Positions 25,101 through 37,284 of a stretch of 64,000 bases of DNA are shown piece by piece (the first letter of the stretch is position 1; every line of letters starts with the position of its first letter). The notes beneath the pieces were generated by a model, which searched no databases, was not told where the DNA came from, and saw only the letters and a list, made by a program, of their open reading frames with translations. The position numbers and the translations under genes were made by a program. Source of the DNA: Dryococelus australis (lineage: Eukaryota; Arthropoda; Insecta; Phasmatodea; Phasmatidae); contig CM056993.1 of assembly GCA_029891345.1 (NCBI GenBank), forward strand, positions 273,204,900 to 273,268,899, read 5' to 3'.

Positions 25101-25190
25101 ATTGGACGATGGAGTGCGGGGGTGGTGTTAGTGCAAAAATATAATGTCTCTGTGGCATTTCCTCAGCTGCAGTATTTTTGAAAAATTTTA
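22190..25190 (-). pseudogene. Protein-primed family-B DNA polymerase, Polinton/Maverick type, broken
   Basis: This is a relic of the self-encoded replicative polymerase of Polinton/Maverick (adintovirus-like) elements. Read on the minus strand, from high to low coordinates, the family landmarks appear in the right order. They are a GRGS segment (about 25035), a LPKFIANKK-type segment with ECFLYAVEAG (24880-24930), a CQICNKPLG zinc-binding-like segment followed by DHLTG and AHNQCN (24240-24370), and RKGVFPYDSVKS (about 23880). After these come TDTDMYLFIEHVVRGGI (about 23520), a motif A-like FDVNILY (about 23395), motif B-like KLIINSIYGKTLQ (22950-22987), motif C-like YSDMDS (22664-22681) and the C-terminal DDKCYIARDNVLTLPWG (about 22225-22285). 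Many frameshifts and in-frame stops separate these pieces, so no product is possible. The span of about 3 kb is close to full length. No integrase, packaging ATPase, protease or capsid gene is recognised nearby, so this may be a fragment or a polymerase-only derivative. Confidence 0.85.
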
Positions 25191-25393
25191 TCGCTATGGA
25201 GACGTTAATTTTTAAAGGTTTTGGTGTTGTCGAAGTTATGTCCAAAACAGATGTCTTGCATCTCGCGAAAAATAAACTATGTCCACGTCGGAATCTTTTT
25301 TGTTATTTGACTACGTGCATCCACGAGTCTCCGACTAAATGACGTATCAAAAAAGATGTATGGCAAGTCTGGAGATAAACTGTCATCGCTCGC

Positions 25394-25576
25394 TCATGAC
25401 TCGGAGCTCGAATAACTTTCCGATCCAGTCGTATCAGAATCTGAAGAAGATGAATCTGACCCGGAGCTAATGCGCCGACATTTACTCTTTGAGAGCCCTG
25501 ACATCCCTAACTTTTTCCTTATTCGCCAAGTACTCCAACTGCCAAAGACACGATCTGAAACAAAAGAGAAAAACAA
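25394..25576 (-). other. Short Ser/Asp/Glu-rich frame of unknown status
   Basis: A 60-codon frame just upstream of the polymerase relic ends in a serine-acidic tail (SSGSDSSSSDSDTTGSESYS). It could be another decayed gene of the same element or a chance frame. No homology is recognised. Confidence 0.2.
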
Positions 25577-25599
25577 TTATAGACCCATGAAACAATAGA

Positions 25600-28500
25600 C
25601 AAATACCTGATAAAAAAGAATAGTTACATACAAAATAAACAAAAGTGTACCTATCAACATCTATCTAATCCTGTAAGTATCCAATATAACCCTGAAGGAG
25701 AGATGTTTATTTTTGCCCTGAAGTGGACTCGAATCCCTACCAGGAATGCTTAATCCTACCAACTACTTTATCGAAGCACCCCTAAGATACTGTAAATTTT
25801 TAATAAATGAAAAAAATATTAAAATATTAAACTTAAAAGTAACAAAAAAGCATAACAAATAATTAAAATAGCATTAAAAGGTCTTTATATAGAGTAATTA
25901 ATCAATTATTAAAAGTTTTAAGAATTAAAAAGTTTGATAAAGGTTAGTCTTAAAATGTTAATAAAAAAAGTGTCAAAAGACATTAAGAAAAAATTTTAAT
26001 GCTTTAAAAAACAGTAACAAATGCCTCAGAAGGTTTTTGAAAGGTGTTAAGAAATTTAAAAAAAAATGTTTACAAAAATTATTTAAAAACTGTATTTACT
26101 TACTTTACAATCCTGTGCGAAGTAAACGACTAAAGACTTACCAGATCTTTAGCGCACTAGTTTTGGCAGCAGATGGATCGATGAACTACTGGTAAACATT
26201 ATTGATAAATATCCGTTAAAGTAAGAGAGCGGAGCGAGATGTTGTTTGGCTGGAGGTCGGTGACAGATGAACTTCAGGAGCATTCACCGGAACATGGAGC
26301 GTGGAGATATCTTCTAGTATGGTGTCTGAAGAGTAACTGACAGCGGAAGGGGGAATTTCACCCCGAGTTATACTCTTGGGTTCACCGCATACGACCAATT
26401 GTCGCATTCGAAATGACTTTAAAAAAAAATTTTATGAAGTGGTTAAATTAATTACATTTTGTGCATGCAGAGGAAAGAGATTTTTACGAGACAGTTAACG
26501 TAAATATAGCGTTTGCAGAGAAATGACTTTTACCAGATGATTAAAATAAGTATCCTGTGCACAGCCCAAAAACTTTTTAGAGATGCTTTAAGTAAATTCA
26601 TCGTGCATGCCGGCAGAAATCGTATCGCAATGTGTTAGACGTAAATGCTCTTTGTTTGAGCAACAACAGCATACACGAACATCCGGGCAATGCACATTTT
26701 CATACGAAAAACATATTGGAGTACTTAATCTTGCTGCAAGCCCATGTAAATGATCCATGTCTAGAAAACAGAACTCCCGGACTGGTCATTGTAAGCAGAA
26801 CACAGTGTGTCAGTCTGACTCACACACCAGCCAAGGCCCATAAACCACTAACAGGCAGGAAAGCATTCGCTTCCAGACAGCAATCCGATCAAGAGGAGAG
26901 ATAATGAGTCTCCTGGGAAGTGCTTCCTCCACTCCTACCTTTAAACCCTGCTGGCCTCTCGCCTGGAAGAAGTTCCGCTACTCACCACTACCATATTTTC
27001 CAGCAGCATTGCATTGACAGAAGAAAGTCCTGAAATCTGAACAGAATTGTCTTTAAAATGACCAATTTATTCTTCTAATGAACGTTAGTTTGGCATTTTC
27101 GGGCATGGCATTTATGCGTGGCAGCAATAAAAATGTTGGTTATTGTTTCTTCTTTGTCATGCTGCAGTATTTGCCCTAGTACACTGTGTATGTGTGGAGT
27201 GTGAAGCAATTTGCTACGAGCCAGCACTCATCGCCAGAAAAAATTTGACCCTTTTTTCTGTCATTAGTTTGACTTTCTCGGATGTTGTAAAGGTGTTTCC
27301 TAGCCACACAATGCTACTATTTTTACTTGAAAGTGTCATATTATATTTTTATCTGTATCCGATTTTGTATAATGTATAGTGGATAATTTCTCCGAAGTCT
27401 GCACATTGGCCTTATGCAGAAGTGCAAATAAATATTATATAATAATGTAAATAATTTACTTACATAAACCAAATTTCATCAGAACAAAGCAGAAGGTTTT
27501 CACATGATCAATACATTGTACACATATTTTCAACAGGTCTCATATTATGAAGTGACAGATTAACGAAATTGAAAATTTAAAAGGTCTACTATATTTGAAA
27601 AAAATTAACAAAATCAGGTATACATAACAAAAATAGCTTAGCAAAGTAGTGTACGAAATGTCATCAAGATCGGCCAACAAAACTGAAACTAGTGCTCCAC
27701 CTTAAGAGCCGCCCAAATCTCTTCACACACTACTCATATAAAGCAGGCAAAGAGCTTGTTTGGTCAGTAGTAAGAAAGCCTTCTTCTCATTCGTAGAGTC
27801 ATAGGTTCGATTATGATCGGCTATACTGGCTGTGAATTTTCCCCCTTCTACCCTAGCTTTTTGTTATTCACCTACATGTTTTCTTGCTCTTTATGATATC
27901 TTATAAGTTACTGTGTATAAAGGATGCACAAAATAATGAACTACCCAGCCAGTGGGCTAATCATAGCTATACGGATGTATGGCGATACTGTAGATTTAAT
28001 TCTCACTTGAAGCAAGCATGAAACCATTGGAGTTTTGTCATATTTTGTATGATAATGAGTATGATTAAGGTCTATTGAACATTTACTATGAGGCCGGCAT
28101 CAGATGGATACACTCGGGTCGCTCCACTTATGGGCTATGGGCAACAGGTACTTATTCTGAAATAAGCAGTAAAATAAATCATTCACTACATTTAATAACC
28201 AAGGTGTTTAATATCAAAGGTTAACATCTGTGGATTTCGAAGTTTTAAAACAATATATTTTTGTTGTTGAATATATACTGTATTTGTAATTTTATATTAA
28301 ATTGTTTGCCTCATTAGTATTAATTATTATTAATAGACAACAAAGTAAAGCTTATGATTAATTAAATCTGTCTTTAATACTAACACACTCGAATACATAT
28401 TCACTTATGAACAGTGATGACTTAATTATCTTCTTTTGAAATGGAAATTCTCACTGTAGTATCCTTACAGGTGTTTTATAATAGCAAGCATTCCACCAAA

Positions 28501-30869
28501 TGATGCAGGGGACATACGGCATAAACAGAAATTTTATTTCTCCTTCTTATTTTCTATGTGGATATACATAAAGCAAACTTGACTTCATTTTCCCCCATTA
28601 GAATCGTATGCACCCAAAACAGTCTATTCTTATATTTCCTTTATTTAATGGTATGCAAATGTGCTGACGCAGCGATCTCTTTTCTGTATACATACTGTAC
28701 TTTAAACTACCATCCCGCATTGTGCCACCTGGGTCGCGGATAAAGATGCTATGAAAAAGAGTGTTAGTACAATCCACCTGCCTAAATCCCTGTACCGAAT
28801 ACAACTTCCAGAATTGTTATTAAATCGTCATTAACACACAAGTGTTAGCCACTATTCCGATGAAAATAAAACTAGAGACAAAACTGTTATTGATAACTAT
28901 CAGGGATGTGTGTTGTTTCTTAATACTGTCAAATAGCACACATTAACCAAAAGTATTTGTATGTAGGTATGTATTATATTATATATACATATATAAGTTA
29001 TGTAAGAATATAACTTTCTGTGACTTACAAAAAATTATTTAACATTCTCTCCTCTTAATTTTTGGTCCTTAAGTGTGATCGTTTTTATCTAAGATTGTTT
29101 TCCGCACAATGATTATAATACCCTTCTATGTCAGTTCTGAGTGAATAATTTTATTATTTTATTCTCTTTAATATAAGTTGAAAGCGATATTATCTTCCGG
29201 TGTGTATTTGTCTTCTGTACCACTGTGCTTGTTTGTCGTGTGTACTGTGTGTTTTGTATAATATATTATGTAGGTTCGTTATTTTCATTGTTTGTATGTG
29301 TGGCCCTTTTAATGGCTTCTAGCTGTTGGGTGGTACACAAATTCCGTAAATAAATTTAAAAATTAAATAAAAAATACATTAAGATATTTGCTAAAATTAT
29401 GCACACATACGACTTGTGGAGTGGCTGGGGGCTACCTTTTACACAGGGAAGGCGGAACATTAGTTAGAAAAATAATTATATTGTAATGCAAAGTTGTGAA
29501 GAATGTGGAATGTGGTCGCTAATGCGTCAGGCTCACTTGTCGAGGACGTCTACTCGACCTTGAGGTTCCATAGAAACACATGACATGACTCAAAACGAGA
29601 ACCGAACCGAGCCTGTGAAACCGTGGAATGTTACCCCCCACCCCCCGGCAGATTTTACCACAAGGTAGGAAAGAATGGACATCCTCGTAATCGAGACAGG
29701 AAAAGACGGTACTATTCAATACAATACTAAGTACATCATTATACAATTGGCGAGATGTCAGCACAGTGGGGTGCGATATGGAAAGAAAAGGGGTGTCTAG
29801 AATAGGAGCTTTTCGGAAATTGATACAATTCCACTCTTCTAATTACACATAACACGAAATTACTATGCTTGAAAATCATTTCTGGGGAAAATCCAAGCTT
29901 CGCAGATGCGTGACTGCTTCGTGGTCACCACCTACAAAAAATTGCCGACGTGCCTTGGATCACTGTTTTGGGGATTACCTCACCTGCTGGCGCTGAGGAC
30001 TCTGGCTGGGTGCGTAATGCTTGGATACGCTTGAACGGTATTTTTACTTGCGAGGGGGTTACACTTGTTCCTTTAATTGTCATTCTACCAAGGGACACTG
30101 TCTGGCGAGAAAGTGACGAGGGTAATGCTCTCGGGGGTTAGTGTCAACCTACTGTATAGTGGTAAGCCGATTGTTGTAAACAGTGTTATACTGTGCTAGA
30201 GAGTAAAAATTCACTAGTGAATTTTACAGGGGAGGTAAAAATTAACGAGAAAGGAGTAAAATTCCACGGTTACACCGGCACACATGTTCTAGAATCTAGA
30301 CCAACATTCGCATCGGTATTTTACGCCCGGGCATGGCTGCGTTGCGTGCAAATGAACAATAAAGATGGAATCGCAAAAAATAATAATAAAGTTAAAAGGC
30401 AAATCATCGCACAGGGTCTCCATACTAGAACACGTATGTGTAATTTACTGCAGACAATGAATCATTGATGGAAACTTTTACCGCCATAGGAGAATCTATA
30501 TATGTACCGGGGGAAGTAGGAGGGGAGAGGGCGGAAATTAATTACGGGCTACAAAAGCCTCCCGCTTCAATCTTCGCCTCGCCCAAGAGAGGGAGGGGGG
30601 AGGTAAGACTTCCTCGCCTGGGGGTGGCTCGGTTGCAGAGGGTGAGGAGGGGAGTGCAGGTGATCCGGATTTGCTGCAGTGACATCACGCTGGAAGGCAG
30701 ACACGCGGCTTCGCTCCTTGCACTTGTTCCGCTCGGATCGGCTCGGCTCGGAGCGGACCTTTCGGCAGAAATAAAAAGGGGCAAATATTCGTATGGCAGC
30801 CTCTTTAGGCTTGGCCGAGACCTTGTAGTGCGCGAGCTGCCACAAGAAAACATGTTTTATTTTTTAATT
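25600..30869. other. 5.3 kb without recognised genes
   Basis: The region is AT-rich with scattered short frames. It has tRNA-like B-box motifs at about 25720-25790 (minus) and 27775-27840 (plus), an A/T-rich low-complexity stretch at 25790-26090, a C-rich run at 29633-29647, and a GC-richer segment at 30540-30790 whose overlapping frames on both strands (up to 188 codons) carry no domain I recognise. Confidence 0.45.
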
Positions 30870-31110
30870 AAGAGTGGGATGAACCCCCGCATTTTATGTG
30901 AAATAGTTGTTTGCGCGAATACGCGTATCTCAAAAAAAAAAATTAGTACTATTTTTGTTAGAAAAGATAAAAAAAAAAAAAAAAAAAAAAAACTATTACT
31001 ATGCCCCTATTTCTTCCTTTTGTCATATTAATTGTATTCTTGGGGGGAAAAATGAAAATGGTCAAATAATGCCTTTTTTAAAGCTTGCTTATGCAGTTTC
31101 CTTAAACGGC
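30870..31110 (+). repeat. Interspersed repeat, copy 2 (partner at 2.36 kb)
   Basis: It aligns with 2362-2590: AAGAGTGGGATGAA, TGTGAAATA, GCGAATACGCG, an A-rich centre (here a 20-plus A-run), TTTTGTCATATTA and GCTTGCTTATGCA. It has no coding capacity. Confidence 0.6.
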
Positions 31111-31129
31111 AAGAGAAAAGTACAAATAT

Positions 31130-31468
31130 AAGGGCGTAGTTTAATCTGTGATCTTTCATCGCGTGTAATAAAACCCCACTGTTACAAATATAATTTGCAC
31201 AGTACAGTGTTACGACGGAAACACTGCACGCCTTGCGCGTAGGAGCGATGAAGCAGCAGGAGTGCGTGTTAGTGTCGCCCGTATCGCTCCCTCGCTTCTT
31301 GACCTTGGACGCGGGGTTCCCACGAAGGTCCATCACACTCTTAATTTTTGCCGTAATGTGGGTTACGAACCTAGGCGATACGGGCGGAACAAGTGCGCGC
31401 CATACTTCCTGACTCGAAGCAATCCGTAGGATATTCACCTTGATCTCATCATTTATGTATTTTTTCAA
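31130..31468 (-). other. Uncharacterised open frame (up to 146 codons)
   Basis: The minus-strand frame is GC-richer than its surroundings. It includes SPRFVTHITAKIKSVMDLRG and a KVKKRGSDTGDTNTHSCC segment. I recognise no family. The frame continues into the A-rich repeat copy (30870-31110), which argues against the full ORF being real. A 12-bp inverted repeat (31276-31287 with 31375-31386, CGCCCGTATCGC) lies inside it, so it may be part of a structured repeat. Confidence 0.2.
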
Positions 31469-31519
31469 TCATGTAGTCGTATTTTTCTGATTCAAACCAT
31501 CCTTCGGTTGTTCAATCAT

Positions 31520-31752
31520 AAAGGCTGTTCACGGTAAAGTGAGCAGCTTTAAGGCCCTAGTTACTTTTCCTCTCAGCCATTTTTTATCATTCCACTATAT
31601 TTTTTAATACATGCCATGTAAGTAATATACACAGTGTGTATTTTCCACCGCACTCGGATGTTAACGTCTAAGGCCAAAATATAATATATTTATTGACTGT
31701 TATTCCAAAAGAGAGGGCTTTCAAAAGTGCTCACTTTACCGTGAATTGCCTA
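31520..31752 (+). mobile_element. MITE family B, full length
   Basis: The ends are AAGGCTGTTCACGGTAAAGT and TCACTTTACCGTGAATTGCC. The interior has the B landmarks GGCCCTAGTTACTTTTCC, ACACAGTGTGTATTTTCCAC and TTTATTGACTGTTATTCC. About 233 bp with no coding capacity. Confidence 0.85.
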
Positions 31753-32801
31753 TTCGCTCATTATTTCCCTGTTGGAATTATTGTTATATTCAATGATATT
31801 TATTTCGGAGGTACGCCATAGCAGATTTTTTTTTTGCGTTGCGCACAAAAAATGGAAGGGATCAAGTAAGCAGGCATTAAATAAAGTTGAGAGAGGGGGA
31901 GAGAGAGAGAGAGAGAGAGAGATAGATAGATAGATAGAAAGAGGTCTTGAGAGATAAAAGAAAGTAAACAAATAAACTCTGAACGAGTAATCAAACGGGC
32001 AGTAAACGAGTGCAGAATTTATAGATGTAAATAACTGTGAACAACAACAAAACAGCACACACGAACCTGTACCCGAATCTCTGGGCCCAGAAGTTAACGG
32101 CCCCCCCCCCCCCCCCTTCCACAAACATCACACACTCGGCCCGTCTTACCATTAACGTCTTCGTTATGCCTTGTTGGCGAAGGTTCAGTAAATTGCATGT
32201 TCACCTAACAAGACATCTGTATCATTTCCATTTCATAATTCACACTATTGTTGTTCTTGCATACTAAAGATGAGGTAGACCTTTCTCACTGGCTGCGCAC
32301 AACCAATCTCCGTGTGCTAATATTGAACTGCTTTCCTGCAAATAAGTTTAGCAAAAACCGCGTGCATTGGATTTGAGATTAGAACACTTATTTATGTAAA
32401 CAAGTGCTTTGTGATGTTCGTATATTTCCTCTAAGCAATTTGGAATACAGTTAGAGTACATTCAAATTGGCGAGTGTACTCTATTCATATAAAAGTGCCT
32501 GTTTTTTGACAATTAAGATATAAGTGGGAAACTTCGCGGTAATCAAAGAACGACCATACGCAGAAGACGAATAAACGGTCTACCTCATCTCTAGCTATTT
32601 TTCCATTCCCTTGTTGGCTCTTCAGAATTATTGGAGTCTTTTACATTTTGAGCATTTGCAGAGTTTTCCAATGGCATTTCAGTGACCGGAAGAAACAAAA
32701 CGACTCGTCCAGGAGTGAATGCGGATCGAAGTGATATACACTGAGGAAAAGGTTTTGTTGGATAAAACAAAGTTTGTTTGGCGCGATCATATCAATTTTT
32801 G
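31753..32801. other. Spacer with GA/GATA microsatellite and a C-run
   Basis: A (GA)n(GATA)n tract lies at about 31893-31940 and an 18-base C-run at about 32100-32117. No gene is recognised. The 124-codon minus-strand frame across the GA tract is a repeat artefact. Confidence 0.5.
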
Positions 32802-33227
32802 TACAGACTGTTCACGATAAAGTGAGCACTTTAGATATCAACCTTAGAAAAAAGTCACTGCCCCTACCTGCATATATTTTAATGGGCGCACTGAGTGACA
32901 AGCGTCCAGTAAAGTTGGTAACGATTGATGGAAAGTAATTCCATACCTTAAAGTCGAATAAAAAGTGTTAGGTAATCATTTGTGGTAACTTAAAATCATT
33001 CCTTTCACTTTCTGTGTTATTAATTCATCGAAGTTTAAAAGTGAGCAAATTTGTAAAGTATTTACTTTCTTATTAATTGCATAGTTTCATTTGACCAACG
33101 CAGGAATAAAGTGACGAGGCCCATGGCAATGTTAATTTTACATATGGCGGAGGAATACACAACGTGTATACAAGTAGATCTTAAGCAGGACTTTAAAAAA
33201 TGTTCATTTTACCGTGAACAGCCTATA
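32802..33227 (+). mobile_element. MITE family A, full length
   Basis: It runs from TACAGACTGTTCACGATAAA to TACCGTGAACAGCCTATA, 426 bp, with all internal A landmarks in order (AAAGTTGGTAACGATTGATG, GTTAGGTAATC, ATGGCAATGTTAATTTTACA, GGCGGAGGAATAC). TA flanks fit a TA target duplication. Confidence 0.9.
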
Positions 33228-33367
33228 TAAGGGCAATTATATATTTTGTTGTTGAAACCAAATTCTTATGTTCTTCATATTTGTTTGCTACAAAGAAATA
33301 TTTGGTTGGTGCAACTAAAGATTTTTTTGGCTTGACTTACAATTAAACAGATTCGTTTTATATAAAA

Positions 33368-33440
33368 TAAATCTTGCGAGAACGGGAATCGAACCTACAT
33401 CATCTGCCATTGAGCGCTACGCCTTAGCAACCTCGGTTTA
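33368..33440 (-). pseudogene. tRNA-like sequence
   Basis: On the minus strand GCAGATGATGTAGGTTCGATTCCC ends in a good T-arm/B-box, preceded by a D-arm-like AAGGCGTAGCGCTCAATGGC. No intact acceptor stem is seen. Confidence 0.3.
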
Positions 33441-34369
33441 AGTGACAACTGATGAAATTACGATGTTTAAATGTACACACGAATTATATACTGAACAACG
33501 TGCGCAAATAAATGTTTCAAGTTTTACAGCTTTCATTTTTAGTTTCCTGTTGAACTTGTCTTATTAGGATGTTTATACCGTTATTACGCATCAATATATG
33601 CACTAACAAACACTGTTACAATTATAACTGTCGCAAATAATACAAACAAACTCTCGAGCTGTATTTTCGAACGAAGGCAATCAAATTGAGTAACCAAACC
33701 AGTATATACGGTTGATTCAAACAAATAGTTTGTTTACAATCTAATTTCTTTCGGTCCAACAAACACAGAGGTATTGTTATTTCACTCGTGCATTTTGTTA
33801 GAGGAACTAAATTAATTTGTTGTTCTTCATGTTTATGTATTGAACAAAATATTTTGTTGGGGCAAATAAATATATTTTTGGCCATATACAAACAAATATT
33901 TTGTTGGCTTTTCTCTCATGAGCCTAATGTGCTCCTAAAGAGCCTAAAGTCCTTTTTTTTTTCTTCTTTCGAATGCCGAAAATTGCTCAATAATCCAATA
34001 ACTTTCAAAAGAGCTGAAGACCGATTTGCCTAGCAGTTGAATTTCCTTAGTTGTGTCACTAGACTGACAGTCCTGCACTTGTCTGCTACACGCACAATGT
34101 TCGCGCCATGGTGGGATGAAGCCCTGTCGAATATCAAAAGCGCTTTTGTGTCCACTTTCTATCAAGCAAAGTGTTTAAGTCAACGAAAAAAAACCGCAGT
34201 CGTCATGGGGTAGTTACTACAATAACACACCACTGTTCTATTGTCGTTTGCCAGATTAAAAAAAAACAGGAGCCACACCAATTTACTGCCCATTTTTGTA
34301 ATTCGTCTGCAATCGCACGTGCAGACACTAATAACCGTTACTGGCGATTGTTGTGTTTGACTGAGTATA

Positions 34370-34475
<106 letters not shown>

Positions 34476-34774
34476 TAATAACGAGCTTCTTTGTTGCGGA
34501 TTTTGAGATTACGATATATTCCGTTATTGAAGTGTTTTCTTTATTGAATTTCAATAAATAATATGTTAATAACACACATACAGGGAAAATCCGAGGTCGG
34601 GTTTCATTTCCGTCAATATGTTGTACAAATAAAACATTCTATGTCTTAAACGGATTACCTATTTTCGACTAACAGCTTTATCTAACTTATACATAGTCCA
34701 ATATCGTTTGAGAAAGGAGTTCAAATTCTGAGTAGACTGGACTAGGTCCTCCGCTGATGTAGGCAATTTCTAAA

Positions 34775-35580
34775 TATTGTCTATTCTCGGTTTCTTCTCA
34801 CTTTTTGAATTAAACCTTTGAGAAATTACCCCGCGTATGACGTGTTTGTTTGTTTCCTAAATACTCCATGTATAACAAGCGTTTTATACTTGTGTTAACA
34901 TGAAAGTATAGGCTGTTCATGGTAAAATGAGCACTTTTGAAAGCCCTGCATAAGATCTACTTGTAAACACGTTGTGTGTTCTTCCGCCTTATGTAAATTT
35001 AACATTGCCATGGGCCTCATCACTTTATCCATGCATCGGTCATGTGAAACAGTGAAATTATTAGAAAAGCAAATATTGTATAAATCCCCTCATTTTTACA
35101 CTTCAATGCATAACACAATTCAGAAAGCGAGAGAAACAATTAAGTTATCACAAATGATCACCTAACACTTTTTGTTCGACGTTAATACAGTATATGTAAC
35201 TACTTTCCACCTCCATCGTGACCAACTTTACTGGACTCATGGGGCAGTGACTTTTTTTAAGGTTGATAACAAAAGTGCTCACTTTATCGTGAACAGCCTT
35301 TACCTTATTTATGGTTAAAATATACTTTCATTTATATTCTTTATAATATTTGATTTACAGTTGATATTAATAAAAAAACAGAGAGAAAATAGGTGTGTTG
35401 GTAATGTCTAGTAAGAAATAGTTGTTATTAAAAAGAGTGCGCATGAATGCGGCGCTTTATTCTCTTCCTGTAGTTTTCTAGACGTAGTCAAGTTTTGTTA
35501 GCCCGAGGTGGAGGAATAGTCTGAAAGAAGAACTTCAGCAAGGATTCAGAAAAGTTGGAAATTTCTGTGAATGGACTACA
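34775..35580 (-). mobile_element. MITE family D interrupted by a family A copy
   Basis: The left part (34775-34908) begins TATTGTCTATTCTCGGTTTC and includes CCCGCGTATGACGTG. The right part (35303-35580) includes GGTAATGTCTAGTAAGAAAT, TTTCTAGACGTAGTCAAG and ends TGTGAATGGACTACA. Joined, the pieces give about 412 bp and match 58539-58948 end to end. The A copy was inserted at a TA dinucleotide, so it is younger than this D copy. Confidence 0.85.
34909..35302 (-). mobile_element. MITE family A nested in family D
   Basis: It runs from TATAGGCTGTTCATGGTAAA to TTTATCGTGAACAGCCTT followed by TA. The A interior is in reverse orientation relative to the 32.8-kb copy (TTCTTCCGCCTTATG, GCCATGGGCCTCATCACTTT, TTCGACGTTAA). 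About 394 bp. Confidence 0.9.
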
Positions 35581-35589
35581 CTTTTAAAA

Positions 35590-36560
35590 AAATTTCCTTC
35601 ATTTTACGGAAAAGTGCTGGTAAAAATTTATCCAGAAGTGTCCGTTAACTCTCCGTAAAATTACGGACACGTTGATTTTCAGAAACGGACTTTCCGTAAA
35701 TTTCACAGAACCTCTCCGTTAATTTCCAACTTAGTTTTCTGTACTTTCCGTCTAAAATAAAAAGATATAATGAAAATGTCTTTAATTTTGGTTATGTGGG
35801 TGTTCTACTGTGTATAAAAAACGATATTTAAAAAGTTAAAATACTTTAACGAGGTTTGAACCCGAGTCACGACTCTAACCATTTTCTTTTGAAATTAAAG
35901 AGATTCACTTTCACAGTGGAGGCTGCAACCTTACCACTGTACTGCCTCTTTTTTTGCCGTTGTTGAACTTAAGTGAGACCGACTTGTTGACAAATTGCCA
36001 GTGGCGACAGGCGAACTGAAAATCTGCCGCGTCGGAGGCACGGGAGCACGAACCCGCGACCCTCTGACTACAGGTCGGCCACCCTACCCCCGAGCTATGG
36101 AGGTACTGCGCCATTCACTTACAACTTTAAATTAGAAAAGTGTGGTATAACTTTTATAGTTTTATTCGAAAGAGAAAAAAGTAAAAAATCAGTTTATATT
36201 AAATTTTGTGTATTTTTAGTGTTGCCAAATGTTACAGACACCTGATGCTATTTTTTAATGTTTGAAAGAATATGTCATAGTCGCGTGGATAACCTTAACT
36301 GCCGCAGAAACGATAATTTTCTTGTTACAGTGGCGAAGAAAGCTTCATGTAGAATCGGCATTGTTCGTCCCCGTAACTCGAAACCAGAAGGGAATACGGA
36401 GACTTGACGTATTTTGTATTTACGGACTTACCTCCGTTTTTCGTCATTACGGATTGCCTTTCCGTATATACATTGTACATTTCCGTAAAACATTCCGTAA
36501 GTGTACGGGAATTTTTAAGAGCGTACGGTGGCTTTGAAAACCGAACTGCAGGACGTATGG
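35590..36560. mobile_element. Possible element with TTACGGA / TCCGTAA subterminal repeats
   Basis: TTACGGA and its complement recur at least ten times, concentrated at 35590-35760 and 36390-36510, in both orientations, leaving a ~600-bp interior. This two-ended clustering is what DNA transposons with subterminal transposase sites look like. No clear terminus or coding region was found. A tRNA-like sequence lies inside. Confidence 0.4.
36025..36112 (-). pseudogene. tRNA-like sequence
   Basis: The minus strand reads CCTCCATAGCTCGGGGGTAG (A-box-like) and later GGTCGCGGGTTCGTGCTCCC (T-arm/B-box) at about tRNA spacing. The anticodon stem does not pair, so a pseudogene or SINE head is favoured. 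Confidence 0.35.
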
Positions 36561-37035
36561 CTGTTTCAAAACTTAAGCCCTACCAGGCTGCATATTTAGA
36601 AGTGGCAATTTTCTTGTTGACATATAAATTCCACTCCCATTGTCAAAGTTATTAAGTTTTCTGTTTACGCCCCTTTTCAGCGAAGCAGAACTCCTGCATC
36701 AGGTTAGAAACAGTGCCGGGTTTTCAAGTCAAGCTAAACACTGACGGCCATTGTCTTGTAGAGACATGAAGGACTGGGTTTCAGGGAGTAGCTACAAGAG
36801 TAGGACTGCAGAATGGAAGAGAAAATGTATTTATAAAATAATTATAAACATAGCAATAAGGAAAATGAACTGACGGCAGCATGAGTTTAGACAACGTCTC
36901 AATACACATTAGGTTACGAGATTTTTGGCACGAATTTTTTTGAGCCATAAGGGGGAATAATACGATCGTATGGAATCACTCCCCTTATGTCGGCCGCAGA
37001 GTTACTCTTTGTGCATGTAGATCTGCATGCCAGCG

Positions 37036-37284
37036 TATAGGCTGTTAACGGTAAAGTGACCACCTTTTTGCTATGCCCTAGTTAATTTATCCTATCAGCC
37101 ATTTTGTATCCTTGCACCACTCTTAGAAATAAATACTGCTATATAAGAAATAAACACAGTGTGCATATTACAACGCACTTGGAAGTTAACGTTTAAGGCT
37201 ACAATAAAAAATATTTATTGACTATTATTATAAATTAAAAGCTAAAAAAAAAAAAAGTGATCACTTAACCGTGAATAGTCTATA
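37036..37284 (+). mobile_element. MITE family B, full length
   Basis: TATAGGCTGTTAACGGTAAA at the left and TTAACCGTGAATAGTCTATA at the right, 249 bp. Internal TTTATTGACTATTATT and ACACAGTGTGCATATTACAA match the other B copies. Confidence 0.88.

Noticed and set aside
30465-31031. 188-codon plus-strand frame
   Set aside because: It runs through a GC-rich patch and a long A-run giving poly-lysine, overlaps other frames on both strands and shows no domain.
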